A stretch of DNA of 64,000 nucleotides, from the NCBI GenBank assembly GCA_028277945.1, contig JANQFH010000013.1, positions 1 to 64,000 on the forward strand, written 5' to 3'. Below, piece after piece: positions 36,314 through 45,708 of the stretch (position 1 is the stretch's first letter; each line of letters begins with the position of its first letter). Source of the stretch: Oligoflexia bacterium (lineage in GTDB: Bacteria; Bdellovibrionota_G; JANQFH01). The notes below the pieces were generated by a model, which saw nothing but the letters and a program-made list of their open reading frames with translations, was not told the origin of the DNA and ran no database searches. The position numbers and the translations under genes are program-made.

Positions 36314-38205
36314 TGGTGGCCCTTTTTAAAAAAACTGATGACTCCATTCGTATTCCGGCAAGCATCGCGGTGCAAACCGGTGAGCACGAAACCAGCTGCC
36401 TCTTTTTCACGCAGAATATCTCCATGACCGGTATGTACCTGGAAAGCGAATCTCTGCTGCCAGAAGAGCAGATACGCGTTGGTGATGAAATCAAAGTCTT
36501 TTTCTACTTACCAAGCGGCAAAGGGACTGCTTTAGCAGCTAAGGCCAAAGTAGTTCGCCGTGAACAGCTAACCAATATCAACGGTGAATCCGTACACGCC
36601 ATTGCCATCACCTTTGTGGACATGGAGAGCGGTGACCGTGAAAACCTACGTCTGTTTATTGCCGACTATGAAACAGAGCTTGAGAATGCCGTTCTTAGCG
36701 ATCTTTCTGACAAAGAAACAGAGGAGCCAACCGATCCAGAAACGATCTTAGCGACGTTGGCCGACCAAGCAGGAGAGCTGGTTTTTGAAACTACAACTAT
36801 TGATGACTATAAAGAACTCTACTGTCGCGTTGAAGAAATCGACCAGAAGCTAGATCGAGGCAAAAAGGCGTCAATTGCGCCTATGGAGCTTTTACTTATT
36901 GAGGTCATAGAAAAATTTCGCCCGCAGGAACGACAGCAGTTGGATCACTTGATAGGGATTAGAAAACCCAATTTAAAAGAGAAGATCTATTTAAACCTGT
37001 TCTTTCTGCGCATAAAACTACTCACAGAATACGCGCTGCTAAACTCCGCCTTAGAACGGGTTGAGATTGGCGGCAAAGAGAAGCGGGCGTTATCCGCATA
37101 TCTCACCTCTGCCTGCTATGAGGCCGATCTGTCCAATGAGGCCGCACACCTTGTTGGGCAAAAACTCATATCTGAAGAAAATTGGCGGGATTTTAAACTG
37201 GTAAACGCACTTCGACGCGCTTTGGACCAAGCCATCCAACAGCTGCAACAGCTGCTCCAGTCGCACCAAATAGTTGCTGGCGACGCTCTAGAGCTAGAAA
37301 AGAGCCAAGTTATTACGCGATTGAACCTCGAAGAGTGCCTTGCCGAGGTTAAGGATATCATTCCTGATCCAGAAGAAGAGAAAGACGATTTTCCATCAGG
37401 AGCAACAGGCAATGACATACGTGAACTGTGGGACAAAATATTCAGTGTTTCTGAAGGCGAGATAAAGGAAAAACTCTTTTTTGCATTCGCACTGCGCCGA
37501 AAAGTTCGCCACAGTTATCTGCAGTGCCGTGATCTTGGTGAAAGCATCATAAATCATCGTGCTGAGGTTACTGCCATCTTTCGTGAAGACACTAAGATGA
37601 TTAAAGAGACAGTCGCTAAACTGATGGCGATGAACGTCGAAATGCCAAATACGCCACAGGCAGAGAGCGCTGACTTAATTACCCGTCTACTTGAGGCGCT
37701 GGCGTTGGAGTTCGGTAAGTTAGTGCGGACGATTCCACGAAGGATGTTGACCACCGAGGAAGTCGATACCGTACGCTTTCGTCACACGACCTTCCGTCGT
37801 CATCAACCGTCAAAACTGGACACGCTAAGGAGATTTTCTCGCGCACACGGTGTTTGGGTGAGTATGACCCTCATGCTGCTGATAACCTTACTGTATCATA
37901 TGGTTAACTATTACCATGCACGTGACCAAGTGCTACCCATCAGGCTCGTTGGTACGCTAAAGGTCGATCATGCGTTCAAGGTAGGCAATGACTGTCTCTA
38001 TGTCACCGTGCAAAAAAAGGCGTGGCAGAGGCTGCTAGCAAAAAAACGTCAATCTGTACTGAATAGAATGGCGAAGATTGCCCACGACGAGAGTGTGGAA
38101 CGCTTCAAGTTGATCGATGAAAAAAACAACTTGCTAGCCCTAAGTTTCATCGATCATGAAGGTAAAACTTTTATTACCCACCTGACAGGCAAGCCAAAAT
38201 TGTGA
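36313..38205 (+). CDS. PilZ-domain protein with C-terminal TM helix and small terminal domain
   Basis: The 630-residue protein begins with a PilZ domain (about 11-118) with NISMTGMYLES (N35-x-S-x-x-G40). The Arg motif that normally contacts c-di-GMP is missing; only R13 is nearby. The centre (about 130-500) is helical. The TM segment (about 514-533, VWVSMTLMLLITLLYHMVNY) is followed by a C-terminal domain of about 90 residues with WQRLLAKKRQSVLNRMAKIA and LLALSFIDHEGKTFI. The same order, PilZ, helical, TM, small domain, occurs in the protein at 19256. It is coupled to the preceding prepilin gene, which suggests a link to pilus or secretion function. c-di-GMP binding is uncertain. Confidence 0.7.
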   Translation: MVALFKKTDDSIRIPASIAVQTGEHETSCLFFTQNISMTGMYLESESLLPEEQIRVGDEIKVFFYLPSGKGTALAAKAKVVRREQLTNINGESVHAIAITFVDMESGDRENLRLFIADYETELENAVLSDLSDKETEEPTDPETILATLADQAGELVFETTTIDDYKELYCRVEEIDQKLDRGKKASIAPMELLLIEVIEKFRPQERQQLDHLIGIRKPNLKEKIYLNLFFLRIKLLTEYALLNSALERVEIGGKEKRALSAYLTSACYEADLSNEAAHLVGQKLISEENWRDFKLVNALRRALDQAIQQLQQLLQSHQIVAGDALELEKSQVITRLNLEECLAEVKDIIPDPEEEKDDFPSGATGNDIRELWDKIFSVSEGEIKEKLFFAFALRRKVRHSYLQCRDLGESIINHRAEVTAIFREDTKMIKETVAKLMAMNVEMPNTPQAESADLITRLLEALALEFGKLVRTIPRRMLTTEEVDTVRFRHTTFRRHQPSKLDTLRRFSRAHGVWVSMTLMLLITLLYHMVNYYHARDQVLPIRLVGTLKVDHAFKVGNDCLYVTVQKKAWQRLLAKKRQSVLNRMAKIAHDESVERFKLIDEKNNLLALSFIDHEGKTFITHLTGKPKL

Positions 38206-38217
38206 TAGCGTTGTTCC

Positions 38218-39075
38218 ATGGCAACAGTTGCCGTGATTCAGCTAAAGAGCGGTGCTGATCTACAAGAGAATGTCGAACGGGCTCTGTACTGGATTGGACG
38301 GGCAGCAGAGAGAGGTGCGCTGCTCGCAGCACTGCCTGAAAACTGTCTTTGCATGGCACCGCCAGGCAAAGAGAACGAGGTCTGTATCGCTTTGGACGGC
38401 ATTGAGATAGAGACTTTTCGCCAAGCCGCTAACCAATACAACATGGAAATCCTGCTTGGTTCCATCCCCGAGGCAGTGCCTGGCGATGTGCAGCAAGATG
38501 GCAAGATCTACAATACGTCGCTACTCATCTATCCCATCTCACCGGGAAAACAGCGGGCACCCACTGCAGCCGTCTATCGCAAGATTCATCTATTTGATGC
38601 AATTCTACCAACCGGTCAGTCTTATTGCGAATCTGCCGCCATTCTGCCGGGAGATTCACCCGTGGTTGCCCACAGCCGTCTTGGCAGAATCGGCATGTCG
38701 ATCTGCTACGATCTGCGCTTTCCTGAGCTCTACCGCCGCCTGGTGCATCAAGGTGCCGAGATCCTTGCGGTCCCTGCAGCCTTTACTGCAGAGACTGGGA
38801 AGGTTCATTGGTTTCCGTTACTTAAGGCCCGTGCCATAGAAAACCTCGCCTATGTGATCGCCCCAGCTCAGAGCGGCTGGCATCACAGTCAACGACAGAC
38901 TTTTGGCCATAGTCTTATCTTGGATCCCTGGGGAGAGGTCTTGGCCAAGCTGGATGCAGACGAAGAGGGCATCCTCTTTGCCGATGTTCACCGAGACTAC
39001 TTGCATCACCTGCGTCGCCGCTTTCCCGTGTTGGAACACAGAAAGCTCTTTACATCCGGGCAAGGTATTCACTAA
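38218..39075 (+). CDS. Nitrilase-superfamily amidase
   Basis: This 285-residue carbon-nitrogen hydrolase has the Glu-Lys-Cys triad: E41 in LPENC, K122 in YRKIHLFD and C163 in MSICYDLRFPEL. The rest matches the NIT1/omega-amidase-like branch, which hydrolyses deaminated glutathione or omega-amides. The exact substrate is not decided by sequence. It is in one strand group with dksA and galU. The start is ATG 38218 with weak upstream purines; it follows the PilZ gene by 12 bases. Confidence 0.9.
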   Translation: MATVAVIQLKSGADLQENVERALYWIGRAAERGALLAALPENCLCMAPPGKENEVCIALDGIEIETFRQAANQYNMEILLGSIPEAVPGDVQQDGKIYNTSLLIYPISPGKQRAPTAAVYRKIHLFDAILPTGQSYCESAAILPGDSPVVAHSRLGRIGMSICYDLRFPELYRRLVHQGAEILAVPAAFTAETGKVHWFPLLKARAIENLAYVIAPAQSGWHHSQRQTFGHSLILDPWGEVLAKLDADEEGILFADVHRDYLHHLRRRFPVLEHRKLFTSGQGIH

Positions 39076-39130
39076 GATCTACTGACTCAACCCAGCGAAG
39101 CGTGAAAGACTCTCTAGGAAGGAGGCTGAG

Positions 39131-39496
39131 GTGAACAAACGGAAACTGGAAAAATTTCGGACTATTCTCACGCAGAAAATGGAATCTCTCATCCGCGAGG
39201 CCAACCAAGCCATTGGTGGAATGACCGAAAATAAGGAGAATTACGCGGATCCCACCGATCTTGCCTCCTATGAATCAGATCAAAATTTTTTACTTCGTAT
39301 TGGTGACCGTAAACGCAAACTCATCTTGAAAATCCGTGGTGTGCTCGACAAGATTGACGATGGTAGCTTTGGCACCTGTGAAATATGTGGTGAACCTATC
39401 CCAGAACAGCGTCTTTTGGCCCGTCCGGAAACCACCCAGTGCATCGAGTGTAAAACTGAGATGGAGGAGCAAGAGAAACGGGCGAAGGGAGCCTAG
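39131..39496 (+). CDS. dksA: DksA/TraR-family zinc-finger transcription factor
   Basis: The 121-residue protein has the N-terminal coiled coil with DPTDLAS (the DxxDxA tip motif that enters the RNA polymerase secondary channel) and the C-terminal zinc finger CEICGEPIPEQR...CIECK (C-x2-C and C-x2-C). DksA works with ppGpp to redirect transcription in starvation. GTG start with AAGGAGG 6 bases upstream. It is shorter than E. coli DksA (151 residues), mostly at the N-terminus, but the key motifs are complete. Confidence 0.93.
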   Translation: MNKRKLEKFRTILTQKMESLIREANQAIGGMTENKENYADPTDLASYESDQNFLLRIGDRKRKLILKIRGVLDKIDDGSFGTCEICGEPIPEQRLLARPETTQCIECKTEMEEQEKRAKGA

Positions 39497-39526
39497 CTTG
39501 CTTCTCTTGATAAGTTAGGCCTGGGT

Positions 39527-40396
39527 TTGCCTGCTTGCTTACATAAGGCGATTATTCCAGCTGCCGGCCTTGGCACCCGTTTTCTTCCCGTTACCAAAGC
39601 CGTTCCTAAAGAGCTACTGCCAGTGGGTAGCTTGCCGGCCATCCATTACGTTATTGCTGAGGCCAAGAGCTGTGGTATCGACACGATTGTCATTGTCACG
39701 GCAGAAAACAAGCAGCCACTGCAAGAGTATCTTACTCCCGCGACCAAACTCCAACAGCTGTTGCAACGCTCTGGAAAGGGAGAGCTGTTAGCACCTAGCG
39801 AGCAGCTCCTTGAGGGTATGCAAATGCGCTTTACACTCCAAAGTGAGGCTAGGGGTCTTGGACATGCCGTTCTCTTGGGTGGCAACTTATTGGATCGAGA
39901 GCCTTATGCCGTACTCCTGCCCGATGACCTACTTATGGATAATGGGGAAAATTTAAAAGCGATGCTTGAGCTATTTAAAGAAACGGAGAAATCTGTTGTT
40001 GCGCTTGAAAAGGTAGCAAAACAAGATGTTGCTGCATACGGCATTGCTGCAGCAAATCTAATCTCAAGTAATAATAGAGAATATTATGAGATTCATGATC
40101 TTGTAGAGAAGCCCGCGGTTGATCAGGCACCGTCCGATCTGGCTGTTGTAGGCCGCTATCTTCTTACCCATGAATCCATTGCCATCTTAAAGACCTTACG
40201 CCCAGGTAAAAACCAGGAGATCCAGCTGACCGACGCCCTGAAGGTGTTAGCCAAACAAGGCAAGCTTGTTGGCCATCATCTCACCGGTAAACGCCTTGAT
40301 GTCGGCACACCAAAGGGGCTACTCGCAGCCAATCTGTTTATGGCTAAGGAGAATGGTGAGCTTAACAGAGAGCTGCTAGTTGAGTTACAGCAATGA
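39527..40396 (+). CDS. galU: UTP-glucose-1-phosphate uridylyltransferase
   Basis: The 289-residue protein has the nucleotidyltransferase start KAIIPAAGLGTRFLPVTKAV and the EKPA motif (VEKPAVDQAP), both typical of GalU. It makes UDP-glucose for envelope polysaccharides. No strong ribosome binding site is visible and the start is a TTG at 39527, so the exact N-terminus is uncertain. Its stop overlaps the following ATG by 4 bases (ATGA). Confidence 0.9.
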   Translation: MPACLHKAIIPAAGLGTRFLPVTKAVPKELLPVGSLPAIHYVIAEAKSCGIDTIVIVTAENKQPLQEYLTPATKLQQLLQRSGKGELLAPSEQLLEGMQMRFTLQSEARGLGHAVLLGGNLLDREPYAVLLPDDLLMDNGENLKAMLELFKETEKSVVALEKVAKQDVAAYGIAAANLISSNNREYYEIHDLVEKPAVDQAPSDLAVVGRYLLTHESIAILKTLRPGKNQEIQLTDALKVLAKQGKLVGHHLTGKRLDVGTPKGLLAANLFMAKENGELNRELLVELQQ

Positions 40397-41256
40397 ATGT
40401 GAGGTGGTTTTCTCGATCATGCAGCGGCGTTATCTCTTCTTGGTTAGCGCTCTTCTACCTGTTGCCGCCTTCTTATCTCTTTGATGAAGATTTGCGCCAA
40501 AAGCAAAAGGTACGCACGCTGCAGGTTCATCAACAGACCACCATCTACCACCCTAGCTTACCTAAGGGCGAGATAGTCTTTCGGGAGGTCACTTACATCG
40601 ACAATCACGCACCACAAAAAAAAGATAACAAACTCGTCTCTATAGGACGTTTCCGTCAAGAGTCGTTTTATCCACAAGCCGTGCTGCCACCACTACCAAT
40701 AGGCAAGCAGCAGAGAGCGGCATTTGTGAAACGTACCCTTATTGGCAAAGGTGATAGGTTGCTCTACGCTGATGCAAAGAAAAGCGAGCCACAGCTGCCC
40801 AATGCAGAGATGTTGTTGCTATTCTATCTCTATCGCGATGTTGCAACACTTATGCAGGTACTAGGCAGCCATGGTTATGACACTTCTATAAGAAAACTCG
40901 CTAGTCTTGGAGAGCGTATTGTCTACCAGTTGGGCAACCCAGAAAAAGGGGACGTTCTCTGGTTTGATAAGCAGTTGATGCATCCCCTAGGGTTTACCTA
41001 TGCTAAAGGCAAGTTTTCCGTAAGATGGGATGGGGCAGAAGCCAAGAGCACTGAGGCATTTTATCCTCGCGAAATCAGCTTTTATAACGGTGAGCAACTT
41101 GTTGAGAAACGCCGCATCACCGCCATTAAGATCAACGTTTCCTTAACAGAGAGCCTCTTTGACATTGCTACCATAACCTCCAGGGCGGCTGTAGAAAATG
41201 AATCTACAACGCGATTATCTCAGCTTATTGAGAAAGTCCGTCGTGAATACCGCTAG
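40393..41256 (+). CDS. Secreted protein, function unknown
   Basis: The 287-residue protein has a signal peptide or N-terminal hydrophobic segment (about 6-28). The mature part has alternating strand-like patches and Lys-rich turns (YPREISFYNGEQLVEKRRI). No known domain was recognised; conserved hypothetical proteins of this sort are seen beside GalU in some Deltaproteobacteria, but this is not firm. It is translationally coupled to galU. The stop codon lies inside a 15-bp inverted repeat (41253-41267 with 41293-41307). Confidence 0.6.
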   Translation: MNVRWFSRSCSGVISSWLALFYLLPPSYLFDEDLRQKQKVRTLQVHQQTTIYHPSLPKGEIVFREVTYIDNHAPQKKDNKLVSIGRFRQESFYPQAVLPPLPIGKQQRAAFVKRTLIGKGDRLLYADAKKSEPQLPNAEMLLLFYLYRDVATLMQVLGSHGYDTSIRKLASLGERIVYQLGNPEKGDVLWFDKQLMHPLGFTYAKGKFSVRWDGAEAKSTEAFYPREISFYNGEQLVEKRRITAIKINVSLTESLFDIATITSRAAVENESTTRLSQLIEKVRREYR

Positions 41257-41307
41257 AACTCATTTCATAGGCGCATCACCCGCTGTCCGGTTTGAAATGA
41301 GTTCTAG
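41253..41307. repeat. 15-bp perfect inverted repeat spanning the stop codon
   Basis: The arms CTAGAACTCATTTCA (41253-41267) and TGAAATGAGTTCTAG (41293-41307) are perfect reverse complements 25 bases apart. The left arm contains the TAG stop of the upstream gene. No T-run follows, so a classical terminator is not clear; a protein-binding site or an RNA hairpin is possible. Confidence 0.7.
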
Positions 41308-41322
41308 TCAAGAGTAATAGCC

Positions 41323-43788
41323 ATGCCAGCCAATGTTGTTGCGCAGATTCTCCTGCAAGGTCCCGTATATAGCCACCTAGATTACCTGTTGCCGCAGCAA
41401 GACTATGCGCAAGCCAGAGGAAACGATCTAATTGGTCGGCGAGCCATTGTCCCGCTGGGTAAGCGTCGAGTCAGTGGTTTTGTCGTCGGTCTGCGTCCGG
41501 CTGTAGAGAAACAGAGTCCTAGGTCGCTGAAACCGATTATTAGCCTAGTTGACGAGAAGCCTTTGCTGCATGCAGAGCTGTGGCACTTCATCAAAGCCGT
41601 TGCCAATTATTACCTGGTGGAACCTGGGGAGGTTCTAGCTACGGCCCTGCCACCGACCTCTGGCTATCGAGAGCGTCGTCGCCTACGGTTAACGGAATTC
41701 GGCAAGGGCACTACCGTCATCGATCCCCTGGAGAGGCGTGTCCTATCGCTGCTGGAACAGAGATCTAGCGTCACTCCCACTTGGCTAGCAAAGAAGGCAG
41801 ATGTTCCTCAGGGAACTATCAAGGCATTGCTCTGTCGCGGCCTATTAGAAGAGGTTAGCAGCCATGGCTTTGGCCAGGGTACACAAATCAAAAAGGTAGC
41901 GGCCTATCAATTGGGAGAGCTGCCCATAGAATCTGCACGACTGACCTTGAACGTGCAAAAGAAGCTCCGCAAAGTCTGCAATATCTTACAGAGAGGCGAA
42001 GCCCTCACCAAAGCAGAAATCTTACAACAGGTAGCAGATGCGGGCTACGCACTGCATAGAGCAGTGACCCTCGGGATTATCACAAAGACAACGCGAACGG
42101 TGTTTCGTGAAGCACAGGTAGAAGACAGCGGCGAGCGAGACACGCCACCGCTGCTGACTCCTGACCAAACTCAAGCATTGGCGGCGATGTTGCCAACCCT
42201 TGATACCCATCAGTTTCAACCCTTTCTGCTTCATGGCGTTACCGGCAGTGGTAAAACCGAGGTCTATATGCGTCTGATTGCCCGTGCTCTTGAGAAAGAA
42301 CGCGGCGTGATCGTTCTCGTACCAGAGATTGCCTTGACACCACAGCTGTTACAACGGCTACGTAGCCGATTCGGCAACCAAATTTGCGTGCTACACTCCA
42401 ATCTTAGTACTGGCGAACGTATGGATCAGTGGCGTGCCCTCGCAGATGGAGAACGGCTGGTGGTTGTGGGGGCTCGTTCAGCGGTTTTTGCACCGGTAAA
42501 AAACCTCGGACTGATTGTTGTCGATGAAGAACATGACCACTCTTACAAACAGGATGAGCGGCTCACCTATCATGGTAGAGATATGGCCATACTGCGTGCC
42601 AAACTCAACCAAGCCACTATTGTACTCGGCTCGGCCACGCCAGATGTGGAAAGCTATCATCGGGCAGGTGCTGGTGACATACAACTACTGACCATGCCCC
42701 AGAGGATTGCCGGCATGCACATTCCTGAAGCCAATGTGGTCGATATGCGGCAGCAACCGGCAAAGTTTGGCCGGCCACCGTTGATCTCGGCGCCACTCAT
42801 CCAAGGCCTCCATCAAACGCTCAGCAAAGGGGAGAGTGCCATTCTCTTTCTCAACCGCCGTGGTTTTACCCCCATGTTACTCTGCCCGCACTGCGGACAA
42901 TCACCCCAGTGCAACAACTGCTCCATCACCTTGACCTATCACCGCCAGGAGAGAGCGCTGCTGTGCCATTACTGTGGTTACCAAAGAAAACGCGATCGCT
43001 TCTGTCAGCTCTGTGGTCGTGAGCCGCTCATTGATTTAGGCATGGGGACCGAAAAACTTGCTGAGGAGCTCGAAACCATCTTTCCAGATTGCCGCATTGC
43101 CCGTATGGACCGTGATACCACTCGGGCCCATGCGGCTCACGGCAAGATCATTCGTGATCTGCAGCGTGGTGACATCGACATCTTGGTGGGTACGCAGATG
43201 GTGACTAAGGGGCTAGACATTGCCCGTGTCACCCTTGTAGGCATCCTTGCAGCAGATCAGGGGTTGAACTTTGCTGATTTTCGTGCGTGCGAGCGTACCT
43301 TTCAATTGATTACTCAAGTGGCTGGTAGAACGGGCAGGGGAGAGCAGCGCGGCTATGTGATTCTACAGACCTTTAATCCCGACCACTACGCCCTGCACTT
43401 TGCCTGTAGCGAGGACTATACCGGCTTTTTCGCCAAAGAGATCGTCCAACGCCAGGAGGCCCACTACCCACCATTTTGCAAGCTGATACGGCTAAAGTTT
43501 ACCGCTGTAGATGGCAAGGCCCTTGCTAAGACACTGAGTTCAAAGCCGGTAGAGCGTAAACTCGAGGCTCTAACAGAAGAGCTAGGTGCCTCCTTAGTGG
43601 GTCCGGCAGCCGCACCCATCAAACGTCTCTACGGTAAGTTTCGTTGGCATGCGCTCATCAAACAAAAGCTCAAAGGAGCCGAGCAGCAACGGCTACGCGC
43701 CAAGGAGCATCTGTTTGAGCTGAAGCATCTACTAGAGAAGACAGATGTGGACATGAAGTGGGATATCGATCCCGTGCAGTTTCTCTAG
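41323..43788 (+). CDS. priA: Primosomal protein N' (replication restart helicase PriA)
   Basis: This 821-residue protein has the PriA layout. The N-terminal DNA-binding domain comes first. The helicase core has Walker A GVTGSGKTEVYM (about 305), the DEEH box (VVDEEHDHSYKQ) and RGRDMAI-like motifs. A zinc-binding region has eight cysteines (CPHCG...CNNC...CHYCG...CQLCG), and GGYVILQTFNPDHYAL lies in the second helicase domain. PriA restarts stalled replication forks. Length is normal. Confidence 0.95.
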   Translation: MPANVVAQILLQGPVYSHLDYLLPQQDYAQARGNDLIGRRAIVPLGKRRVSGFVVGLRPAVEKQSPRSLKPIISLVDEKPLLHAELWHFIKAVANYYLVEPGEVLATALPPTSGYRERRRLRLTEFGKGTTVIDPLERRVLSLLEQRSSVTPTWLAKKADVPQGTIKALLCRGLLEEVSSHGFGQGTQIKKVAAYQLGELPIESARLTLNVQKKLRKVCNILQRGEALTKAEILQQVADAGYALHRAVTLGIITKTTRTVFREAQVEDSGERDTPPLLTPDQTQALAAMLPTLDTHQFQPFLLHGVTGSGKTEVYMRLIARALEKERGVIVLVPEIALTPQLLQRLRSRFGNQICVLHSNLSTGERMDQWRALADGERLVVVGARSAVFAPVKNLGLIVVDEEHDHSYKQDERLTYHGRDMAILRAKLNQATIVLGSATPDVESYHRAGAGDIQLLTMPQRIAGMHIPEANVVDMRQQPAKFGRPPLISAPLIQGLHQTLSKGESAILFLNRRGFTPMLLCPHCGQSPQCNNCSITLTYHRQERALLCHYCGYQRKRDRFCQLCGREPLIDLGMGTEKLAEELETIFPDCRIARMDRDTTRAHAAHGKIIRDLQRGDIDILVGTQMVTKGLDIARVTLVGILAADQGLNFADFRACERTFQLITQVAGRTGRGEQRGYVILQTFNPDHYALHFACSEDYTGFFAKEIVQRQEAHYPPFCKLIRLKFTAVDGKALAKTLSSKPVERKLEALTEELGASLVGPAAAPIKRLYGKFRWHALIKQKLKGAEQQRLRAKEHLFELKHLLEKTDVDMKWDIDPVQFL

Positions 43789-43792
43789 CACA

Positions 43793-44965
43793 TCACTTTG
43801 CCGGAAAGTAGAGTAAGTAGGGTGCTCCTTCACCAATACGCGTTAACACCAGCAGGTCATCAGGCCCTTCACCTTCACTGCTCAAGCTGGCTATAGAGAA
43901 GACTTGCGCTATACGGCTGTGAGTAGCAATTTCTTTCGTAGGTTTATCCCAACGCTTGTAGCTTTTGCCATCTCTATCATACTGCCGCAGCTGTAAGCAT
44001 TGCTCGCCCTCTACCTCTACAGGACCAGCTACTAAGATGGAGTCTCCCTTAAGCGTCATGGCGGCGTTGCGAGCATCGGAAAATTCCGTGTCGACAATCC
44101 CTTCGTTGTCCTCTGGGCCAAAGGAGGTATCTCGTTCGAAGCCATCAGAACCTTGCAACCATCTGGACAAGAAACCATTCGAGCTCAACTCAGGATCCTG
44201 TTTAGGCGCGTCGGCTGCCAACACAACCAGTCCCGCGACCGATTGCTCTGCTACAGCAAGGCCATAACTGCTAGACCGCTGATTCCGTGGCTTCCATACC
44301 CAATCAATCTCATCCTTGAGTTTTCCATCCGTAGATAAGTGTATAACGTTAAAATAGTTTTGCCTTACAACGATGGTAGGGTCGGACTCAAGGCCAAACT
44401 CTTCCCATCCCTTGTTCACGGCAATCACCGACCCATCAGCCCTCTCCAGTAGGTCGCGAGTATCAACAAGAGGACCAGCCTCCTTATACTTGAACACACC
44501 AAAACTCTTATCTATTCCATATCCTTGATCTAATCTATCTATGCGTAGAAAATGTGCCGCGACTCCGCCGCCCAAAACAGTGTTGGACCTTACACTTACA
44601 ATGAAACCATCCTCGTTTCGTCTGGGTAAAATCTGCATAATGTTCTCGAATCCGGCAATCTTGGACAGATAGACTTCTACCTCATTGACACTGTCGCTAA
44701 TTGGTTCCAGCTCACCATTGTTGATTTTAAAATCTTGCCACCAAAAAAAAGTGTTCTCTTCATGGATCTCTGCTGTACTCCACCCTACAACTCTTATGTG
44801 CTTTGCAGCCCCTTCTCCACGCACCACCATGGAATAGGTAAGGGCATCTGCGTTTGGGAAATAGGAATCCAGGCCTAGCTTGACGAAGTCATCGGCTGCA
44901 GCCACTGCTAAGCTAGAAACCAACAAACACCACAGGGCTGTCACCGACGTCACTAACTTTCTCAT
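43793..44965 (-). CDS. Secreted protein with a delta-60-like repeat region
   Basis: The 390-residue protein has a signal peptide (about 1-22, VAAA-DDF). The last third (about 295-350) has DTSFGPEDNEGIV, ILVAGPVEVEG and LRQYDRDGKS, which match the delta-60 repeat pattern (D..FG..G, ILVAG, RY..DG) seen in secreted proteins of Deltaproteobacteria. Few repeats are recognisable, so the family call is tentative. The start is ATG 44965, supported by AAGGAGG 5 bases upstream. Function unknown, likely periplasmic or outer-surface. It is read leftward and ends 4 bases from priA. Confidence 0.65.
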   Translation of the reverse strand: MRKLVTSVTALWCLLVSSLAVAAADDFVKLGLDSYFPNADALTYSMVVRGEGAAKHIRVVGWSTAEIHEENTFFWWQDFKINNGELEPISDSVNEVEVYLSKIAGFENIMQILPRRNEDGFIVSVRSNTVLGGGVAAHFLRIDRLDQGYGIDKSFGVFKYKEAGPLVDTRDLLERADGSVIAVNKGWEEFGLESDPTIVVRQNYFNVIHLSTDGKLKDEIDWVWKPRNQRSSSYGLAVAEQSVAGLVVLAADAPKQDPELSSNGFLSRWLQGSDGFERDTSFGPEDNEGIVDTEFSDARNAAMTLKGDSILVAGPVEVEGEQCLQLRQYDRDGKSYKRWDKPTKEIATHSRIAQVFSIASLSSEGEGPDDLLVLTRIGEGAPYLLYFPAK

Positions 44966-45068
44966 ATGGGCCTCCTTGACACGGCTAATGGCACTTGAGT
45001 GCAATTGATGTACTGCGTAGCACATAGAGAAAATGCGGTCAAGCAAGCAGGGTTTTATTTATAGATAA

Positions 45069-45572
45069 CTAGGAGTTGAAGGCAATCAGTAAGTTACGAG
45101 CCTGAAAGAAAGCAAAGATCAGTCCTGCAGAGAGCGCAAGGAGCAAAAGTACCCTAAAGGTTAGCTGTAGAGTCTCAACTCTTTGACCCATTTGGCCATG
45201 TTTCATAGGTAGCCAAAGAGGTTGGCTATCTTTAGAGGAACTAGGCCGCTGCATCAAACGATGGATGAGCGATCGTTCCTGGTTACTACGAATTTGAAAA
45301 CGAACCGCGGTCTCCAAATAGACCGATCCCGGGGTTGAGATACTGCGTATGACTTTGCCATGAAGGCGTTTGTGTCGTCCGCGTACCCCAGGAAAGTGCA
45401 GCTCAACCTCCATCTCTGGGGAAAAACGCATACGACTGCGAAACAGCCCACCATTCTTGCTGAGGTTGATAAGATAGCCACTGATGCGGCGTTTGCCAAA
45501 ATGGCACTCTATCTCCCACTGGCGTTCTGCCCTTTCAAAAAGGCGCGATGGATGCGATGGCTCTCGTCTCAT
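45069..45572 (-). CDS. Short PilZ-domain protein with C-terminal TM helix
   Basis: This is a 167-residue protein. The PilZ domain (about 10-100) has the full c-di-GMP signature: RLFER (R10-x3-R14) and NLSKNGG (N36-x-S-x-x-G41). A C-terminal TM helix (about 139-157) tethers it to the membrane. Of the three PilZ proteins here it is the only one with both binding motifs intact, so it is the best candidate for actual c-di-GMP binding. It lies divergently from the UvrD/PcrA helicase gene. Confidence 0.8.
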   Translation of the reverse strand: MRREPSHPSRLFERAERQWEIECHFGKRRISGYLINLSKNGGLFRSRMRFSPEMEVELHFPGVRGRHKRLHGKVIRSISTPGSVYLETAVRFQIRSNQERSLIHRLMQRPSSSKDSQPLWLPMKHGQMGQRVETLQLTFRVLLLLALSAGLIFAFFQARNLLIAFNS

Positions 45573-45708
45573 GGCCCTGCTCTTAAAGCTCTATACGGAC
45601 AAAATGGCAAGTTTTATACCAGAAGCTGAAAAAGCTTTTAACTATCTGAAATAACTGGTATATAAATTCTTCTGGGCCAATGGCGGTGTCCATGAGAAAA
45701 CGCAAATT

